Shown here piece after piece: positions 43,212 through 56,084 of a stretch of DNA of 64,000 bases. Below the pieces are notes generated by a model. That model made no database searches and was not told the origin of the DNA. It saw only the letters and a program-made list of their open reading frames with translations. The stretch lies in the NCBI GenBank assembly GCA_005881575.1, contig VBCA01000004.1:62001-126000 (forward strand). The letters are read 5' to 3'. Both the position numbers and the translations under genes were made by a program. The DNA is from Betaproteobacteria bacterium (lineage in GTDB: Bacteria > Pseudomonadota > Gammaproteobacteria > Burkholderiales > SG8-39). Within the stretch, counting starts at the first letter, position 1. The number at the start of each line of letters is the position of its first letter.

Positions 43212-43832
43212 ATGCAAGCCGACATGCATACCTGCAGAGTCGTCACGGCGACGAACCTCGCGGAATTCTTCCGCGACGCGCTGCATGGAGCGCTCGCGGA
43301 TCAGCGTCTCGAGGTGGACGAGCGGACCGAGCGATATGTAGTCGACATGCTGACTCTGTTCGCCCGGGCGGAGCGCCTGTATCAAGCGAATGCGGACAGG
43401 CCTCTCAAGCCTCTCGCGCTGATGCTCGCCGATGCGCTCGAGGCGACCAGTGTCGCCGGACGCGAGCTCGCCCTGCAGCGCCTCGGTGACATATCGCTTT
43501 TCATGGCGGGCTTGTTCGCGCGCGGCTTCTCGCGCCGCCTCGTCGACGTCGACTACCACATCGCGATGGGCGGCCGGGCGTACGGCGCCCTCGCGAGGTC
43601 CCACGAGCGCAGACGAAGGCTGGAACCGGCACGCGTGTTTGCGGAACTGGCAGCCAAGTTCCAGCCGCTGGTGGACGCCCTGGGCGAGATCGCCGACGCG
43701 GCGTATGTCTTCAGTCAGCGCGACATTCTCAGGCTCTACGAGATCTGGCTGAAGACGGGAAGCGCGCGGGCGCGGCGGCTGCTCCGGCGTCTCGGCGTCG
43801 AGCCGGCGCCGGTCGCGACGCGGCCGCATTGA
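43212..43832 (+). CDS. Conserved-looking protein of unknown function
   Basis: This 206-residue protein, predicted mostly helical and soluble, has no signal peptide, membrane segment or recognised motif. It starts AEFFRDALHGALADQRLEV around residues 17-35 and ends in a basic tail (RARRLLRRLGVEP). A strong AGGAGGGG site lies right before the ATG, and a second ATG four codons in has a better distance. It is followed twelve bases later by another unknown gene. Both sit inside the heat-shock island, so a stress role is possible but not shown. Confidence 0.65.
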   Translation: MQADMHTCRVVTATNLAEFFRDALHGALADQRLEVDERTERYVVDMLTLFARAERLYQANADRPLKPLALMLADALEATSVAGRELALQRLGDISLFMAGLFARGFSRRLVDVDYHIAMGGRAYGALARSHERRRRLEPARVFAELAAKFQPLVDALGEIADAAYVFSQRDILRLYEIWLKTGSARARRLLRRLGVEPAPVATRPH

Positions 43833-43844
43833 GCCCGGCGCCTG

Positions 43845-44531
43845 GTGCTGCAATCGCTGCAGAAGCTGCTTGCCGTCATCTATGACGTGCCGGTGGAGCA
43901 CGATGTCGCGGATTTCCTGCTGACCGACCGCAGCCGGCTGCCCGAGTCGGCGCGGGCGAGCGGCGCCGCCGAGCAGGTGCTGGTAGCGGAAGACGGCGAC
44001 ACGCTGTGGGTGAGCGTCTACCTGGAGCCCGCGCTGCTTCAGCGCCTGGCCGCGTCGGATCCCTTCGAGGCGCTGCACGCGGGCAATATCGCCGACTACT
44101 GGACAGTGCTCGAGGGCGTGAGCCATTTCGTCTATCTGGTCTGGAACGCTTCATACGACCGCCAGATCACCTTGCTCGAGCTCGAGCTACAGGCCGAGGT
44201 CGACAAGTACATCGCCAGCCTGTGGCTGCTGCGGTCCCGGAATCCGGAGCGCTCTCCGGCCGAGCTGCATTACCTACTCTTCGAGCGCGCTCGCGTGGAC
44301 GACGTCCTCGCCGGCGACCGGGCCGGGCCCTACCGCACGGCGAACCGGTATGCAGCGCGGTTCTGCCGGCGGCTGGCGCGTACTTTGCGCCCGGCCGGCT
44401 CGGGCCCCCGCCCAGGCCGCGGCGATCGCCGAGCTGCGGAGGTTCTACCGCCTCGGGCGCGAGCGGAAGCTCCGGCACATCGAACGTATAGCCTGATCCG
44501 CGCTGCGCGTCTGCTCCTCCGGGGCCCTTGA
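43845..44531 (+). CDS. Unknown protein, probable frameshift near the 3' end
   Basis: The frame gives a 228-residue helical protein of unknown function (KLLAVIYDVPVEHDVADFLL near the N-terminus). After about residue 180 the residues turn into low-complexity R, A and P. In another frame the sequence reads AELRRFYRLGRERKLRHIER then IA, a sensible helical C-terminus with a stop at 44495-44497. A one-base change near 44395 therefore probably moved the end. The annotated end also overlaps the heat-shock promoter of groES, which supports the shorter true end. It pairs with the unknown gene before it. Confidence 0.6.
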   Translation: MLQSLQKLLAVIYDVPVEHDVADFLLTDRSRLPESARASGAAEQVLVAEDGDTLWVSVYLEPALLQRLAASDPFEALHAGNIADYWTVLEGVSHFVYLVWNASYDRQITLLELELQAEVDKYIASLWLLRSRNPERSPAELHYLLFERARVDDVLAGDRAGPYRTANRYAARFCRRLARTLRPAGSGPRPGRGDRRAAEVLPPRARAEAPAHRTYSLIRAARLLLRGP

Positions 44532-44555
44532 AAATTTCCAGGGCCGGCCCCAATA
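44527..44555 (+). promoter_or_regulatory. Sigma-32-like promoter of groES-groEL
   Basis: CTTGAAA (44527-44533), a 14-base spacer and CCCCAATA (44548-44555) match the sigma-32 promoter pattern well. It lies about 63 bases upstream of the groES start. No CIRCE hairpin (HrcA operator) was found between the promoter and groES, so heat control seems to rest on the sigma factor. Confidence 0.75.
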
Positions 44556-44617
44556 AAAATCAGCCGGCGGGTGCGCCGACCAAGTCTTTGTTCAACATCA
44601 CTTTTTAGAGGGAACGT

Positions 44618-46557
<1,940 letters not shown>

Positions 46558-46584
46558 TCGGGTAGTCCGCCCTCTTAGATTCAA

Positions 46585-46613
46585 GCCTCGCTCCGTGCGG
46601 GGCTTTTTCTTTT
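46585..46613 (+). terminator. Rho-independent terminator after groEL
   Basis: A hairpin GCCTCGC-TCCGT-GCGGGGC (46585-46603) with one mismatch in the stem is followed by TTTTTCTTTT. It starts 28 bases after the groEL stop and should end the groES-groEL transcript. Confidence 0.85.
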
Positions 46614-46642
46614 GCGCGGATCTAGAGCCCGGCGCTGCACCG

Positions 46643-46675
46643 CAAAGCCCCCGCTGACGCGGGGCTTTGTCTTTC
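46643..46675. terminator. Second hairpin, likely two-way terminator
   Basis: A strong hairpin (CAAAGCCCCCGC at 46643-46654 paired with GCGGGGCTTTG at 46659-46669) with a short loop and then TCTTT lies between groEL and the convergent toxin-like gene (stop at 46694). The stem could stop transcription from both sides. Confidence 0.75.
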
Positions 46676-46693
46676 GGACGATCGAGCCCTGCC

Positions 46694-47020
46694 CTACTTC
46701 TTGCCGTACGCCGCGTCGTGGTCAGGCTCGATCGTGAGAAACCGCAGGAAGTCGCCCTGGCGGTACGCAGTAGCGCGCCTCGAGCGCGTGATGCGAAGCG
46801 TATAGATCGCGTCGATCCCCTGCGGCGGCTTGATACTCGACACCTTCTCCCACTTCAATCCCGGGTCCCGGTAGAGCTGGTCCCAAGTGAGCTGCAGGAG
46901 CTTCTTGAGCGTATCGGTTACGCGATCGCGCTCTGACTTGTCCAGCTGGAGCCACGTTTTCTGGAAAATCTCACCGTTCAGATCTAGCCGAACCTTTCTT
47001 GCCTGCTGTTCGTCCGCCAT
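46694..47020 (-). CDS. RelE/ParE-like small protein (toxin candidate)
   Basis: This 108-residue protein with RLDLNGEIFQKTWLQLDKSE, IDAIYTLRITRSRRATAYRQ and FLRFLTIEPDHDAAYGKK resembles the RelE/ParE toxin shape (two helices, then a beta sheet with basic residues and an ending with H and Y). It overlaps the upstream AbrB-like gene by 50 bases, as toxin-antitoxin pairs do. Its catalytic residues cannot be assigned with certainty. The alternative is an ordinary small conserved protein. It is flanked by groEL terminators and a tRNA gene. Confidence 0.5.
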   Translation of the reverse strand: MADEQQARKVRLDLNGEIFQKTWLQLDKSERDRVTDTLKKLLQLTWDQLYRDPGLKWEKVSSIKPPQGIDAIYTLRITRSRRATAYRQGDFLRFLTIEPDHDAAYGKK

Positions 47021-47288
47021 CTTTTAGTCTTTTGAGAATGGCGTCAGGGTCGGACCCTTTGGGCGGATTCCGCTTTGCCCAGTCCAGCGCGCGCGCGAGT
47101 TCCGCGCGAGCTTGAGGCTGGTGCAGCCAGAGTTCGTTTTCCGGAATGACCATTGCCGTGCGGACGAGCCAAACTCCCGGTTCCTGCTCTTCGACAAGAA
47201 CCTGCCGTCCTGCGAACTCTTTGCCGAGCGAAATCTGTCCATTCGAGCCGACGATCTTGACGCTGGTCTTGGTTGCGAGGGTGTCCAT
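46971..47288 (-). CDS. AbrB/antitoxin-like small protein
   Basis: This 105-residue protein starts with a short beta-rich segment (SVKIVGSNGQISLGKEFAGR, about residues 9-28) like the SpoVT/AbrB swapped-hairpin DNA-binding fold of antitoxins, followed by a helical, charged C-terminus (ARAELARALDWAKRNPPKG) that could wrap a toxin. An upstream in-frame start would run into the tRNA gene, so the ATG at 47288 is used. With the overlapping toxin-like gene it forms a candidate type II toxin-antitoxin operon, autoregulated if so. Confidence 0.5.
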   Translation of the reverse strand: MDTLATKTSVKIVGSNGQISLGKEFAGRQVLVEEQEPGVWLVRTAMVIPENELWLHQPQARAELARALDWAKRNPPKGSDPDAILKRLKDGGRTAGKKGSARSER

Positions 47289-47426
47289 ATGTAATCTCCG
47301 CGCGCTTTCGCTTGCCTCGCGTAGCGCGGCGGCGCCATCTGTCCTGTTTGTCTGCAATGGTGCCTTAATACGGCACGACGGCACTATAGCACGAAGCAGC
47401 GATATACGCAACTTCAAGTACTTAGG

Positions 47427-47516
47427 TGGCGGAGAGGGTGGGATTCGAACCCACGATACGCTTTCGCGTATTCCGGTTTTCGAGACCGGCACGTTCAACC
47501 GCTCCGTCACCTCTCC
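47427..47516 (-). tRNA. tRNA-Ser (anticodon CGA)
   Basis: The minus strand folds as a tRNA of 90 bases with a long variable arm (TACGCGAAAGCGTA), as in serine tRNAs. Acceptor pairs are GGAGAGG with CCTCTCC, the discriminator is G and CCA is encoded. The anticodon stem is CCGGT-CTCGAAA-ACCGG, with CGA in the loop, reading UCG codons. The TTCGAATC T-loop is present. It lies 30 bases upstream of serS, which fits a nearby pairing of serine tRNA and its synthetase. Confidence 0.95.
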
Positions 47517-47545
47517 GGGTGGGCGGATTTTACCAGCGGGCAGGA

Positions 47546-48829
47546 TCAGCGCGCCGGACCGATCGCCTTCAAGGGGCCCATGTAGGGCAGCAGCGCGGAA
47601 GGAATATCTATGCCGCCGTCGGCGCGCTGATAGTTCTCCATGACCGCGATCAACGTGCGTCCGACGGCGAGCCCCGAGCCGTTGAGCGTGTGAACGAGCT
47701 CAGGCTTGCCTTTCTCGTTGCGGAAGCGCGCCTGCATGCGCCGCGCCTGAAAAGCCTCGAAATTGCTGCACGACGAGATCTCGCGATATACGTTCTGCCC
47801 GGGAAGCCAGACCTCGATGTCGTAGGTTTTTGCCGACGAGAAGCCGGTGTCACCGGTGCACACCGTGACCACGCGGTGCGGCAGCTCGAGTTTTTTCAGG
47901 ATCGTCTCGGCATGTCCTGTCAGCTGCTCGTGTGCTTCGTACGATTTCGCGGGATGGACGATCTGCACCAGCTCGACCTTGTCGAACTGGTGGTTGCGGA
48001 TCATGCCGCGGGTGTCCTTGCCGGCGGCGCCGGCCTCCGAGCGAAAACACGGCGAGTGGCAGGCGAACTTCAGCGGCAGCTTTTCGAGCGGCACGATCTC
48101 ATCGCGCACGAAATTGGTGACCGAGTACTCCGAGGTCGGGATGAGGTACAGGTCGCGGTCCTCGATCTTGAAGAGATCGCCCTTGAACTTGGCGAGGCTG
48201 GTCACGCCGTCGGCGCAGGCGCCGCCCACCATGTACGGCGTGTACACCTCCGTGTAGCCGTGCTCCGTGGTGTGCGTGTCGAGCATGAATTGCGCGATCG
48301 CACGGTGCAGGCGCGCGACCGCGCCCTTCATCACCACGAAGCGCGCCCCGGCGAGCTTTGCCGCGGTATCGAAATCGAGGCCACCAAGTGCTACGCCGAT
48401 GTCGACGTGGTCTCTTGGCGGGAAGCCGAACTTGCGCGGCTCGCTCCAGCGGCGCTGCTCGACGGCGTCCTCGGGCCGGGTTCCGACCGGGACGCTCGCG
48501 TGCGGCAGGTTCGGAATCAGGGAGACGAACTCGCGCAGCCTCTCCTGCACGGCGACGTTGTCGGCTTCCATTTGCTTCAGCTTCTCCCCGAACTCGGCGC
48601 CCTGGCGCATCAACGCGGCCGCCTGCCCCTCGTCCTTCTTCGCCTTCGCCTGGCCGACCTGCTTGGCGAGCGCGTTGCGCTGCGACTGCAGCTGCTCGGT
48701 CGCTGTCTGGATCTGCCTGCGCTTCTCCTCGAGCGCCCTGAAGCCGGAAATGTCGAGCGTGTAGCCGCGAGTTGAGAGGCGTTTCGCCACCGCGTCGATC
48801 TCGGTTCTCAGTAGCTGGACGTCGATCAT
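47546..48829 (-). CDS. serS: Seryl-tRNA synthetase
   Basis: This 427-residue class II synthetase charges tRNA-Ser. The N-terminal coiled-coil arm ([13 protein letters not shown] then long charged helices to about residue 105) is followed by class II motifs: [15 protein letters not shown] (motif 2 region), [13 protein letters not shown], and [19 protein letters not shown] (motif 3). The ATG at 48829 removes an extra 30-residue lead and leaves a 4-base overlap with rarA (ATGA), so the two are translationally coupled. Confidence 0.96.
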   Translation of the reverse strand: MIDVQLLRTEIDAVAKRLSTRGYTLDISGFRALEEKRRQIQTATEQLQSQRNALAKQVGQAKAKKDEGQAAALMRQGAEFGEKLKQMEADNVAVQERLREFVSLIPNLPHASVPVGTRPEDAVEQRRWSEPRKFGFPPRDHVDIGVALGGLDFDTAAKLAGARFVVMKGAVARLHRAIAQFMLDTHTTEHGYTEVYTPYMVGGACADGVTSLAKFKGDLFKIEDRDLYLIPTSEYSVTNFVRDEIVPLEKLPLKFACHSPCFRSEAGAAGKDTRGMIRNHQFDKVELVQIVHPAKSYEAHEQLTGHAETILKKLELPHRVVTVCTGDTGFSSAKTYDIEVWLPGQNVYREISSCSNFEAFQARRMQARFRNEKGKPELVHTLNGSGLAVGRTLIAVMENYQRADGGIDIPSALLPYMGPLKAIGPAR

Positions 48830-50136
48830 TTCTTCCTGGGCGTGTCGTCGCGGCGGCGCAGCTCTTTCATCTTTTCTCTTATCTTGTCCTCGAGGCCGCG
48901 GTCGGTCGGCTCGTACCACTTTACGTCGGGCATGCCCTCCGGAAAATAATTCTCGCCCTCCGCGTAAGCATCCGGTTCGTCATGAGCATAGCGGTAGTCG
49001 CGTCCGTAGCCCAGCTCTTTCATGAACTTCGTGGGTGCATTGCGCAGATGAGCCGGAACCGGCCGCGACGCGTCTTCCGACACGAAAGACCGCGCGCGAT
49101 TGTACGCCTCGTACACGGCGTTCGATTTCGCTGCGCACGCGAGGTAAAGCGCGGCTTCCGCGAGCGCGAGCTCGCCTTCCGGGCTCCCCAGGCGCTCGTA
49201 GGTCTCGCAAGCGTCGAGCGCGACCCGCAGCGCGCGCGGGTCGGCAAGGCCGATGTCCTCGACGGCCATCCTGACCATGCGCCGGCCGACGTAGAGCGGA
49301 TCGGCGCCGCCATCGAGCATGCGAACGAGCCAGTAGAGCGACGCGTCGGGACTCGAACCGCGCACCGACTTGTGTAGCGCAGAAATCTGGTCGTAGAACG
49401 AATCACCGCCCTTGTCGAAGCGGCGCAGGTTGCGCGCAGCGGCGTTCTGCACCCAGTCGCCGTCGATCTTGCTCGTCCCGGACTGCGCCGCGGCCGTGTG
49501 GATCAATTCAAGCAGATTGAGCAAACGCCGCGCGTCACCGTCGGCAAATCCGATCACCCGCCCGCGCGCGCGCGCGTCGAACGTGAGCCCCGGGAGGGCT
49601 TCCCGCGCGGCGCGGTCGAACAGTTCCCCGAGCTCAGCTTCTGAAAGACTCTTGAGCACGTATACCGTGGTGCGCGAAAGCAACGCGCCGATCACTTCAA
49701 AAGAGGGGTTCTCCGTCGTGGCACCCACGAAAGTGAGCAGCCCGCGCTCGACGAAAGGCAGGAACGCGTCCTGCTGCGCCTTGTTGAAGCGGTGCACTTC
49801 ATCGACAAAAAGGATGGTGCGCTTTCCGGATGTCGCGAGGGCTTCCTCCGCCCGCCGCACGGCGTCCTTGATGTCTTTTACGCCGGAGAATACGGCGGAA
49901 AGCGCGATGAACTGAGCGTCGAATGCGTCGGCCATCAGACGTGCGAGGGTCGTCTTGCCGACTCCGGGAGGGCCCCACAGGATCATCGAATGCGGCTTGC
50001 CCGACACGAAAGCAAGACGCAGGGGCTTGCCCGGCCCGAGGAGATGCTCCTGCCCCACGAATTCGTCGAGGGACCTGGGCCGCAGGGCTTCCGCCATCGG
50101 CGGCACCGGCGCAGGAGCGGGGAACAGATCGGTCAT
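48826..50136 (-). CDS. rarA: Replication-associated recombination protein A (AAA ATPase)
   Basis: This 436-residue ATPase, related to the clamp loader and to human WRNIP1, acts at stalled replication forks. It carries Walker [10 protein letters not shown] (about residues 55-63), Walker [10 protein letters not shown] (about 109-117), the sensor [10 protein letters not shown] (about 138-147), and the C-terminal MgsA region ending with [12 protein letters not shown] and KIREKMKEL. Length fits. The serS start overlaps its stop. lolA is 22 bases upstream of it, which is the common arrangement. Confidence 0.95.
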   Translation of the reverse strand: MTDLFPAPAPVPPMAEALRPRSLDEFVGQEHLLGPGKPLRLAFVSGKPHSMILWGPPGVGKTTLARLMADAFDAQFIALSAVFSGVKDIKDAVRRAEEALATSGKRTILFVDEVHRFNKAQQDAFLPFVERGLLTFVGATTENPSFEVIGALLSRTTVYVLKSLSEAELGELFDRAAREALPGLTFDARARGRVIGFADGDARRLLNLLELIHTAAAQSGTSKIDGDWVQNAAARNLRRFDKGGDSFYDQISALHKSVRGSSPDASLYWLVRMLDGGADPLYVGRRMVRMAVEDIGLADPRALRVALDACETYERLGSPEGELALAEAALYLACAAKSNAVYEAYNRARSFVSEDASRPVPAHLRNAPTKFMKELGYGRDYRYAHDEPDAYAEGENYFPEGMPDVKWYEPTDRGLEDKIREKMKELRRRDDTPRKK

Positions 50137-50158
50137 TCGCCTGCCAAGCGAAGAGGGG

Positions 50159-50794
50159 CTAGTTGGCGTCGCCTATCACGTCGGCACCCTTGGGAGGGGA
50201 GAATCGGAACAGTCCAGGATCCAACTTGGGATTGTGCTCAAGCGACTCGAACCTGAGCACGGTGGTCTGTCCGAAACTGTCGAGGAGTTCCATGACTTCG
50301 AGGCCCATAGAACCGAAGCCCATGCGGATCTTTTCGAAATTGCCTTCCTTTTCCCGAGGCACCGCTTCGAGCCATTCGAGACCGTCCTTCGCGCCCTTGT
50401 CCGAGAGCCTGAACGCCCGCATCGCTTCGTTATTTCCCGCGAGAAGGGCAGCCGGCGTGGAGCCGAGCGCATCGTCGAGCTTCCTCACGGTGACCTGCTT
50501 GAGATCTTCGTCATAGATCCATACTCTGGAGCCGTCACCGACGATGAGCTGGGCATAAGGCTTCACGTAGTTCCAGCGAAATTTCCCCGGCCGTGAAAAC
50601 GCAAGCGCGCCGCGCGACTCCTGTAGCAGCTTGAGGTTGCGATCGAAGATCTTCTGCTCGAATTCCCCCTTTGCGGCGCGGGTCTTGGCAACGAACTCGG
50701 CGAAGCGCTCCAGGCTCGATTCTCCAGCGCCCGACGCCGCACATACGAGAAGCGCTCCCAGGAAAACCGCCATGGACCCGGAACGCAAGGCCAT
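50159..50794 (-). CDS. lolA: Outer-membrane lipoprotein carrier protein LolA
   Basis: This 211-residue periplasmic protein shuttles lipoproteins from LolCDE to LolB. The N-terminus has a signal peptide (MAVFLGALLVCAASG). The body has KGEFEQKIFDRNLKLLQESR then GALAFSRPGKFRWNYVKPYA, which is the hallmark LolA segment, and DGLEWLEAVPRE. It stops 22 bases before rarA. The gene order ftsK-lolA-rarA is conserved in many proteobacteria. Confidence 0.92.
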   Translation of the reverse strand: MALRSGSMAVFLGALLVCAASGAGESSLERFAEFVAKTRAAKGEFEQKIFDRNLKLLQESRGALAFSRPGKFRWNYVKPYAQLIVGDGSRVWIYDEDLKQVTVRKLDDALGSTPAALLAGNNEAMRAFRLSDKGAKDGLEWLEAVPREKEGNFEKIRMGFGSMGLEVMELLDSFGQTTVLRFESLEHNPKLDPGLFRFSPPKGADVIGDAN

Positions 50795-50802
50795 CGCGGC
50801 GA

Positions 50803-53070
50803 CTAATCCACTTTCGCGGGCACCAGCACCTCGCGATTGCCGTTCGATTGCATGGAAGATACGAGCCCCGCCTGCTCCATCTGCTCGATGAGGCGTGCCG
50901 CACGGTTGTAGCCGATTCGCAAATGGCGCTGAACGAGCGAGATCGATGCGCGCCGCGTGCGCATCACGATCTCCACGGCCTGATCGTAAAGCGGGTCGGC
51001 CTCTCCCCCTTGTTCGCCAAGGCCCAGCCCAGGTCCGCCGTCGGTTTCGTCGCCTTCGAGGAGGCCGCCCACGTATTCGGGGCGTCCGAGCGATTTGAGA
51101 TAGGCGACAACCTTGTGCACTTCCTGATCGGCGACATAGGCACCGTGCACGCGCTGGGACATTCCGCTGCCGGGCGGCAAGTAGAGCATGTCGCCCTGGC
51201 CGATCAGCGACTCAGCTCCTTGCTGGTCGAGGATGGTGCGCGAATCCACTTTGCTCGAGACCTGGAAGGCGATGCGCGTCGGAATGTTGGCCTTGATGAG
51301 CCCAGTAATCACGTCCACGGATGGACGCTGCGTCGCGAGGATTAGGTGCACGCCCGCGGCGCGCGCTTTCTGGGCCAAGCGTGCGATCAGCTCCTCCACT
51401 TTCTTGCCCGATACCATCATCAGATCGGCAAGCTCATCGATGATGACGACGATGTACGGAAGCTTCTCCAGCGGCTGGGGCTCGGCCGAGTCGAGAGTGT
51501 CCGGATCCTTGAGCGGGTTACCCGACTTTTCGCCGTCGGCGACCTTGTGGTTGTAGCCGGACAGATTCCTTACTCCGATCCAGGTCATGAGCCGGTAGCG
51601 GCGTTCCACCTCGCCCATGCACCAGACCAGAGCGTTCGCGGCCTGTCGCATATCGGTCACCACGGGCGCGAGCAGATGCGGGATATCCTGGTAAGCCGAA
51701 AGCTCGAGCATCTTCGGGTCGACCAGGATGAGCCGCACCTCGCGCGGCTCGGTCTTGTACAGAATCGAAAGAATCATCGCATTGAGGGCGACCGATTTCC
51801 CCGAACCGGTCGTGCCGGCGACCAGCAGGTGCGGCATTTTTGCGAGATCAGCGACCACCGGGTTGCCGGCGATGTCCTTGCCGAGCGCGAGCGTGAGCGG
51901 CGCGTGCAACTCATGGTAGGCCCGCGAGCTGACGATCTCGGAAAGGCGCACGATCTGGCGATGCGGGTTGGGAATCTCCAGGCCCATGCAGGACTTACCC
52001 GGGATCGTCTCGACCACGCGGATGCTATAGACGGACAACGCGCGTGCAAGGTCTTTCACCAGGCTGACGATCTGGCTGCCCTTCACGCCGACGGCGGGCT
52101 CCACCTCGTAGCGGGTGATCACGGGCCCCGGGTAGGCGGCGAGCACTCTGACCTGGACTCCGAAATCACCGAGTTTTTTCTCAATCAAGCGCGAGGTGTA
52201 TTCCAGGGTCTCGGCGGACAAGACTTCGATGTCGCCCGCGGCTTCATCCAGGAGCTTGATCGGGGGTAGTGGCGTGTCGGGCAGCTCGCGGAAGAGCGGC
52301 TCCTGCCTTTCCCTCTGGACCCTGGAAGATTTTGGAATCTCGAACACGGGAGACTCGATCCGGATCGGCGCGTGCTCCCCGATCAGCAGCTCGCGCTTTT
52401 CCCCCACTGCGGCCTCGCGCTTCTCCGCGGCGATGGCACCGGCCTTGCGATCCTGCCACCCCTGCCATTTCTCCAGGGACCAAAGGTACGCGCTCTCGAG
52501 CACCCCTCCCAGCTTTTCCATCACCGCCAGCCAGGAGATCCCCGTGAAAATAGACAGGGTCGCCGCGCAAAGCGTAAGCAGGATCAGCGTGGCGCCGGTG
52601 AAGCCGAACCCCGACTGCAGCACCCTCGCAACGACCTCACCGACCAGGCCCCCGGGAGCTTGCGGCAGCGCGACCTTGAGCGAGTGAAGGCGCAAGGCCT
52701 CGACTCCGCTCGAGCCGGCGAGCAGCAAGCAAAAGCCGGCGAGTGCAATGAAGGATGACCGCCGGTCCCTGATCGAGCTTCCCTCCAAGTGCCGCAGGGT
52801 CCAAGTCGCCATCACCACGAGAAGCACGACCCACCACCAGGCCGAAACGCCGAACAGATACAACAGCATATCCGCAAGCCAGGCCCCTACCCGCCCGCCG
52901 AGGTTGCGGATCTCGCCAGCCGCTACGCTGTGGGACCACCCGGGGTCTGCCCGATTAAAAGTGGTGAGGACCAGGGAAAGATAAAGGGCACCCGCGACCA
53001 GAACGAACAGCCTCGACTCGCGCAGCAGCGCGGCGACCTTGCCGGGAAGGGGTGCCTGGTTCCGTCTCAA
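50803..53070 (-). CDS. ftsK: DNA translocase FtsK
   Basis: This 755-residue protein has four N-terminal membrane helices (up to about residue 175), a linker rich in E, R and P, and the motor domain with Walker [16 protein letters not shown] (about 413-427) and Walker [12 protein letters not shown]. The C-terminal gamma winged helix ([20 protein letters not shown]) binds KOPS sequences and XerD. It clears chromosome ends from the septum and helps dimer resolution. The linker is short, as often in betaproteobacteria. lolA starts eight bases after its stop. Confidence 0.96.
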   Translation of the reverse strand: MRRNQAPLPGKVAALLRESRLFVLVAGALYLSLVLTTFNRADPGWSHSVAAGEIRNLGGRVGAWLADMLLYLFGVSAWWWVVLLVVMATWTLRHLEGSSIRDRRSSFIALAGFCLLLAGSSGVEALRLHSLKVALPQAPGGLVGEVVARVLQSGFGFTGATLILLTLCAATLSIFTGISWLAVMEKLGGVLESAYLWSLEKWQGWQDRKAGAIAAEKREAAVGEKRELLIGEHAPIRIESPVFEIPKSSRVQRERQEPLFRELPDTPLPPIKLLDEAAGDIEVLSAETLEYTSRLIEKKLGDFGVQVRVLAAYPGPVITRYEVEPAVGVKGSQIVSLVKDLARALSVYSIRVVETIPGKSCMGLEIPNPHRQIVRLSEIVSSRAYHELHAPLTLALGKDIAGNPVVADLAKMPHLLVAGTTGSGKSVALNAMILSILYKTEPREVRLILVDPKMLELSAYQDIPHLLAPVVTDMRQAANALVWCMGEVERRYRLMTWIGVRNLSGYNHKVADGEKSGNPLKDPDTLDSAEPQPLEKLPYIVVIIDELADLMMVSGKKVEELIARLAQKARAAGVHLILATQRPSVDVITGLIKANIPTRIAFQVSSKVDSRTILDQQGAESLIGQGDMLYLPPGSGMSQRVHGAYVADQEVHKVVAYLKSLGRPEYVGGLLEGDETDGGPGLGLGEQGGEADPLYDQAVEIVMRTRRASISLVQRHLRIGYNRAARLIEQMEQAGLVSSMQSNGNREVLVPAKVD

Positions 53071-53248
53071 AGAGGTTCTGATTGCGTCAAAACGCCAACT
53101 GCGCCCCGTCGGGCGGCGGTTCTGATCGATGCGGGAATTCTAGCAGATGAGGAACCCTCGCTTCGGCTCCGGGCGAACCCAGAGCACGCCGAGGAATCGG
53201 CACTGCGCCCGGTCATTGCGGCGCCGAGCGCCCTTCCGGGACCGTTCC

Positions 53249-53923
53249 TCAATCGATGGTCAGTATGGTCTCGTGTAGGAAAATCGATCCGGGGCGCACC
53301 TCGATGTAGCCGCCCGCCTGGAGGTCCTTCATCACCCGGCTCACCATTTCGCGCGAGGCTCCGATCATCTTCGCGATGTCCTGCTTGGCAAGCTTTCTTG
53401 TGACGACTTTCTGGCCGTTCACGGTTTCCGCCATTTCGAGCAGCAAGCGCGCCACTCTGCCGTACACGTCCATCAGGGCGAGGCTGCCGATCTTCTGGTC
53501 GGCTTCGCGAAGCCGTTTGACCAGCCCCCTCATGACCGTCATGGCCATCTCGAAATTCTCGGCGAGGCACTTCTTGAAATCGCGCTTCGAGAGACTCAGC
53601 ACCTCGCAAGCCTCGAGGGCAACCACGCTCGCGGAACGTGGATGATCATCGATCAGGCCCATTTCCCCGAAAAACTCGTTAGATCCGAGGATCGCAAGGA
53701 TGACTTCGCGCCCCTCGTCATCGCTCATCATGACCTTCATCCGACCTGATATCACCACGTAAAGGGACTCGGTTATGTCGCCTGCGGCAATGATGGAAGC
53801 TCCGCGGGGGAAGCTCTTGCGGCTCACCAAACCGGTGAGGACCGCCAGCTGATGCTCGGGCAACGTGGAGAACAGCGGGACGTTGCGCAGAAGCAGCATC
53901 GATACGCTAGCCGGGGCCGTCAT
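53249..53923 (-). CDS. Crp/Fnr family transcriptional regulator
   Basis: This 224-residue regulator has an N-terminal cyclic-nucleotide-binding-type beta barrel (about 20-140, with SNEFFGEMGLIDDHPRSASV) and a C-terminal helix-turn-helix (KLAKQDIAKMIGASREMVSR, about 172-191). The four cysteines of an Fnr-type iron-sulphur cluster are not present, so an oxygen sensor is unlikely. It is divergent from trxB, with 198 bases between them. Targets and ligand are unknown. Confidence 0.85.
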   Translation of the reverse strand: MTAPASVSMLLLRNVPLFSTLPEHQLAVLTGLVSRKSFPRGASIIAAGDITESLYVVISGRMKVMMSDDEGREVILAILGSNEFFGEMGLIDDHPRSASVVALEACEVLSLSKRDFKKCLAENFEMAMTVMRGLVKRLREADQKIGSLALMDVYGRVARLLLEMAETVNGQKVVTRKLAKQDIAKMIGASREMVSRVMKDLQAGGYIEVRPGSIFLHETILTID

Positions 53924-53961
53924 CTGGTCTACCTCCCAGGGAACCTGCTTTTACCGGCATA

Positions 53962-53990
53962 TTTTAGCAGACTCGCGAAGACCGTTTCAC
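53962..53990 (-). promoter_or_regulatory. Possible sigma-70 promoter of the Crp/Fnr gene
   Basis: On the minus strand TGAAAC, a 17-base spacer and TAAAAT lie about 40 bases before the regulator start. Spacing is good, but the -35 element is only a partial match. Confidence 0.4.
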
Positions 53991-54058
53991 GCTGCGGGTC
54001 CAGTCGAAATCGCAGTATTTCGAGTGGTCGCGCCAGGCAGAGCAGCGATTCAACCGGT

Positions 54059-54064
54059 TATAAT
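54059..54064 (+). promoter_or_regulatory. Possible -10 element for trxB
   Basis: TATAAT lies 58 bases upstream of the trxB start in the divergent gap with the Crp/Fnr gene. No convincing -35 element is found at 16-18 bases upstream, so an activator may be needed. Confidence 0.4.
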
Positions 54065-54085
54065 TTAGAACCGCACGGCGTTTGA

Positions 54086-55069
<984 letters not shown>

Positions 55070-55089
55070 AGCCCCGCAACAAGGCTCGG

Positions 55090-56063
<974 letters not shown>

Positions 56064-56084
56064 TCAAGCTCGCGCCATCACCGG

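Noticed and set aside
44556-44617. CIRCE operator upstream of groES
   Set aside because: No inverted repeat of the TTAGCACTC-N9-GAGTGCTAA type is present between the promoter and groES.
47289-47510. N-terminal extension of the AbrB-like protein
   Set aside because: The extension translates the tRNA-Ser gene (giving TERLNVPVSKTG), a well known artefact; the ATG at 47288 is used instead.
47426-48775. A long plus-strand ORF opposite serS
   Set aside because: The minus strand holds complete serS with all class II motifs and the start of the plus ORF lies in the tRNA gene; it has no protein-like motif.
51346-52269. A 307-residue plus-strand ORF opposite ftsK
   Set aside because: It is in the shadow of ftsK in GC-rich DNA and shows a histidine- and arginine-rich composition without motifs.
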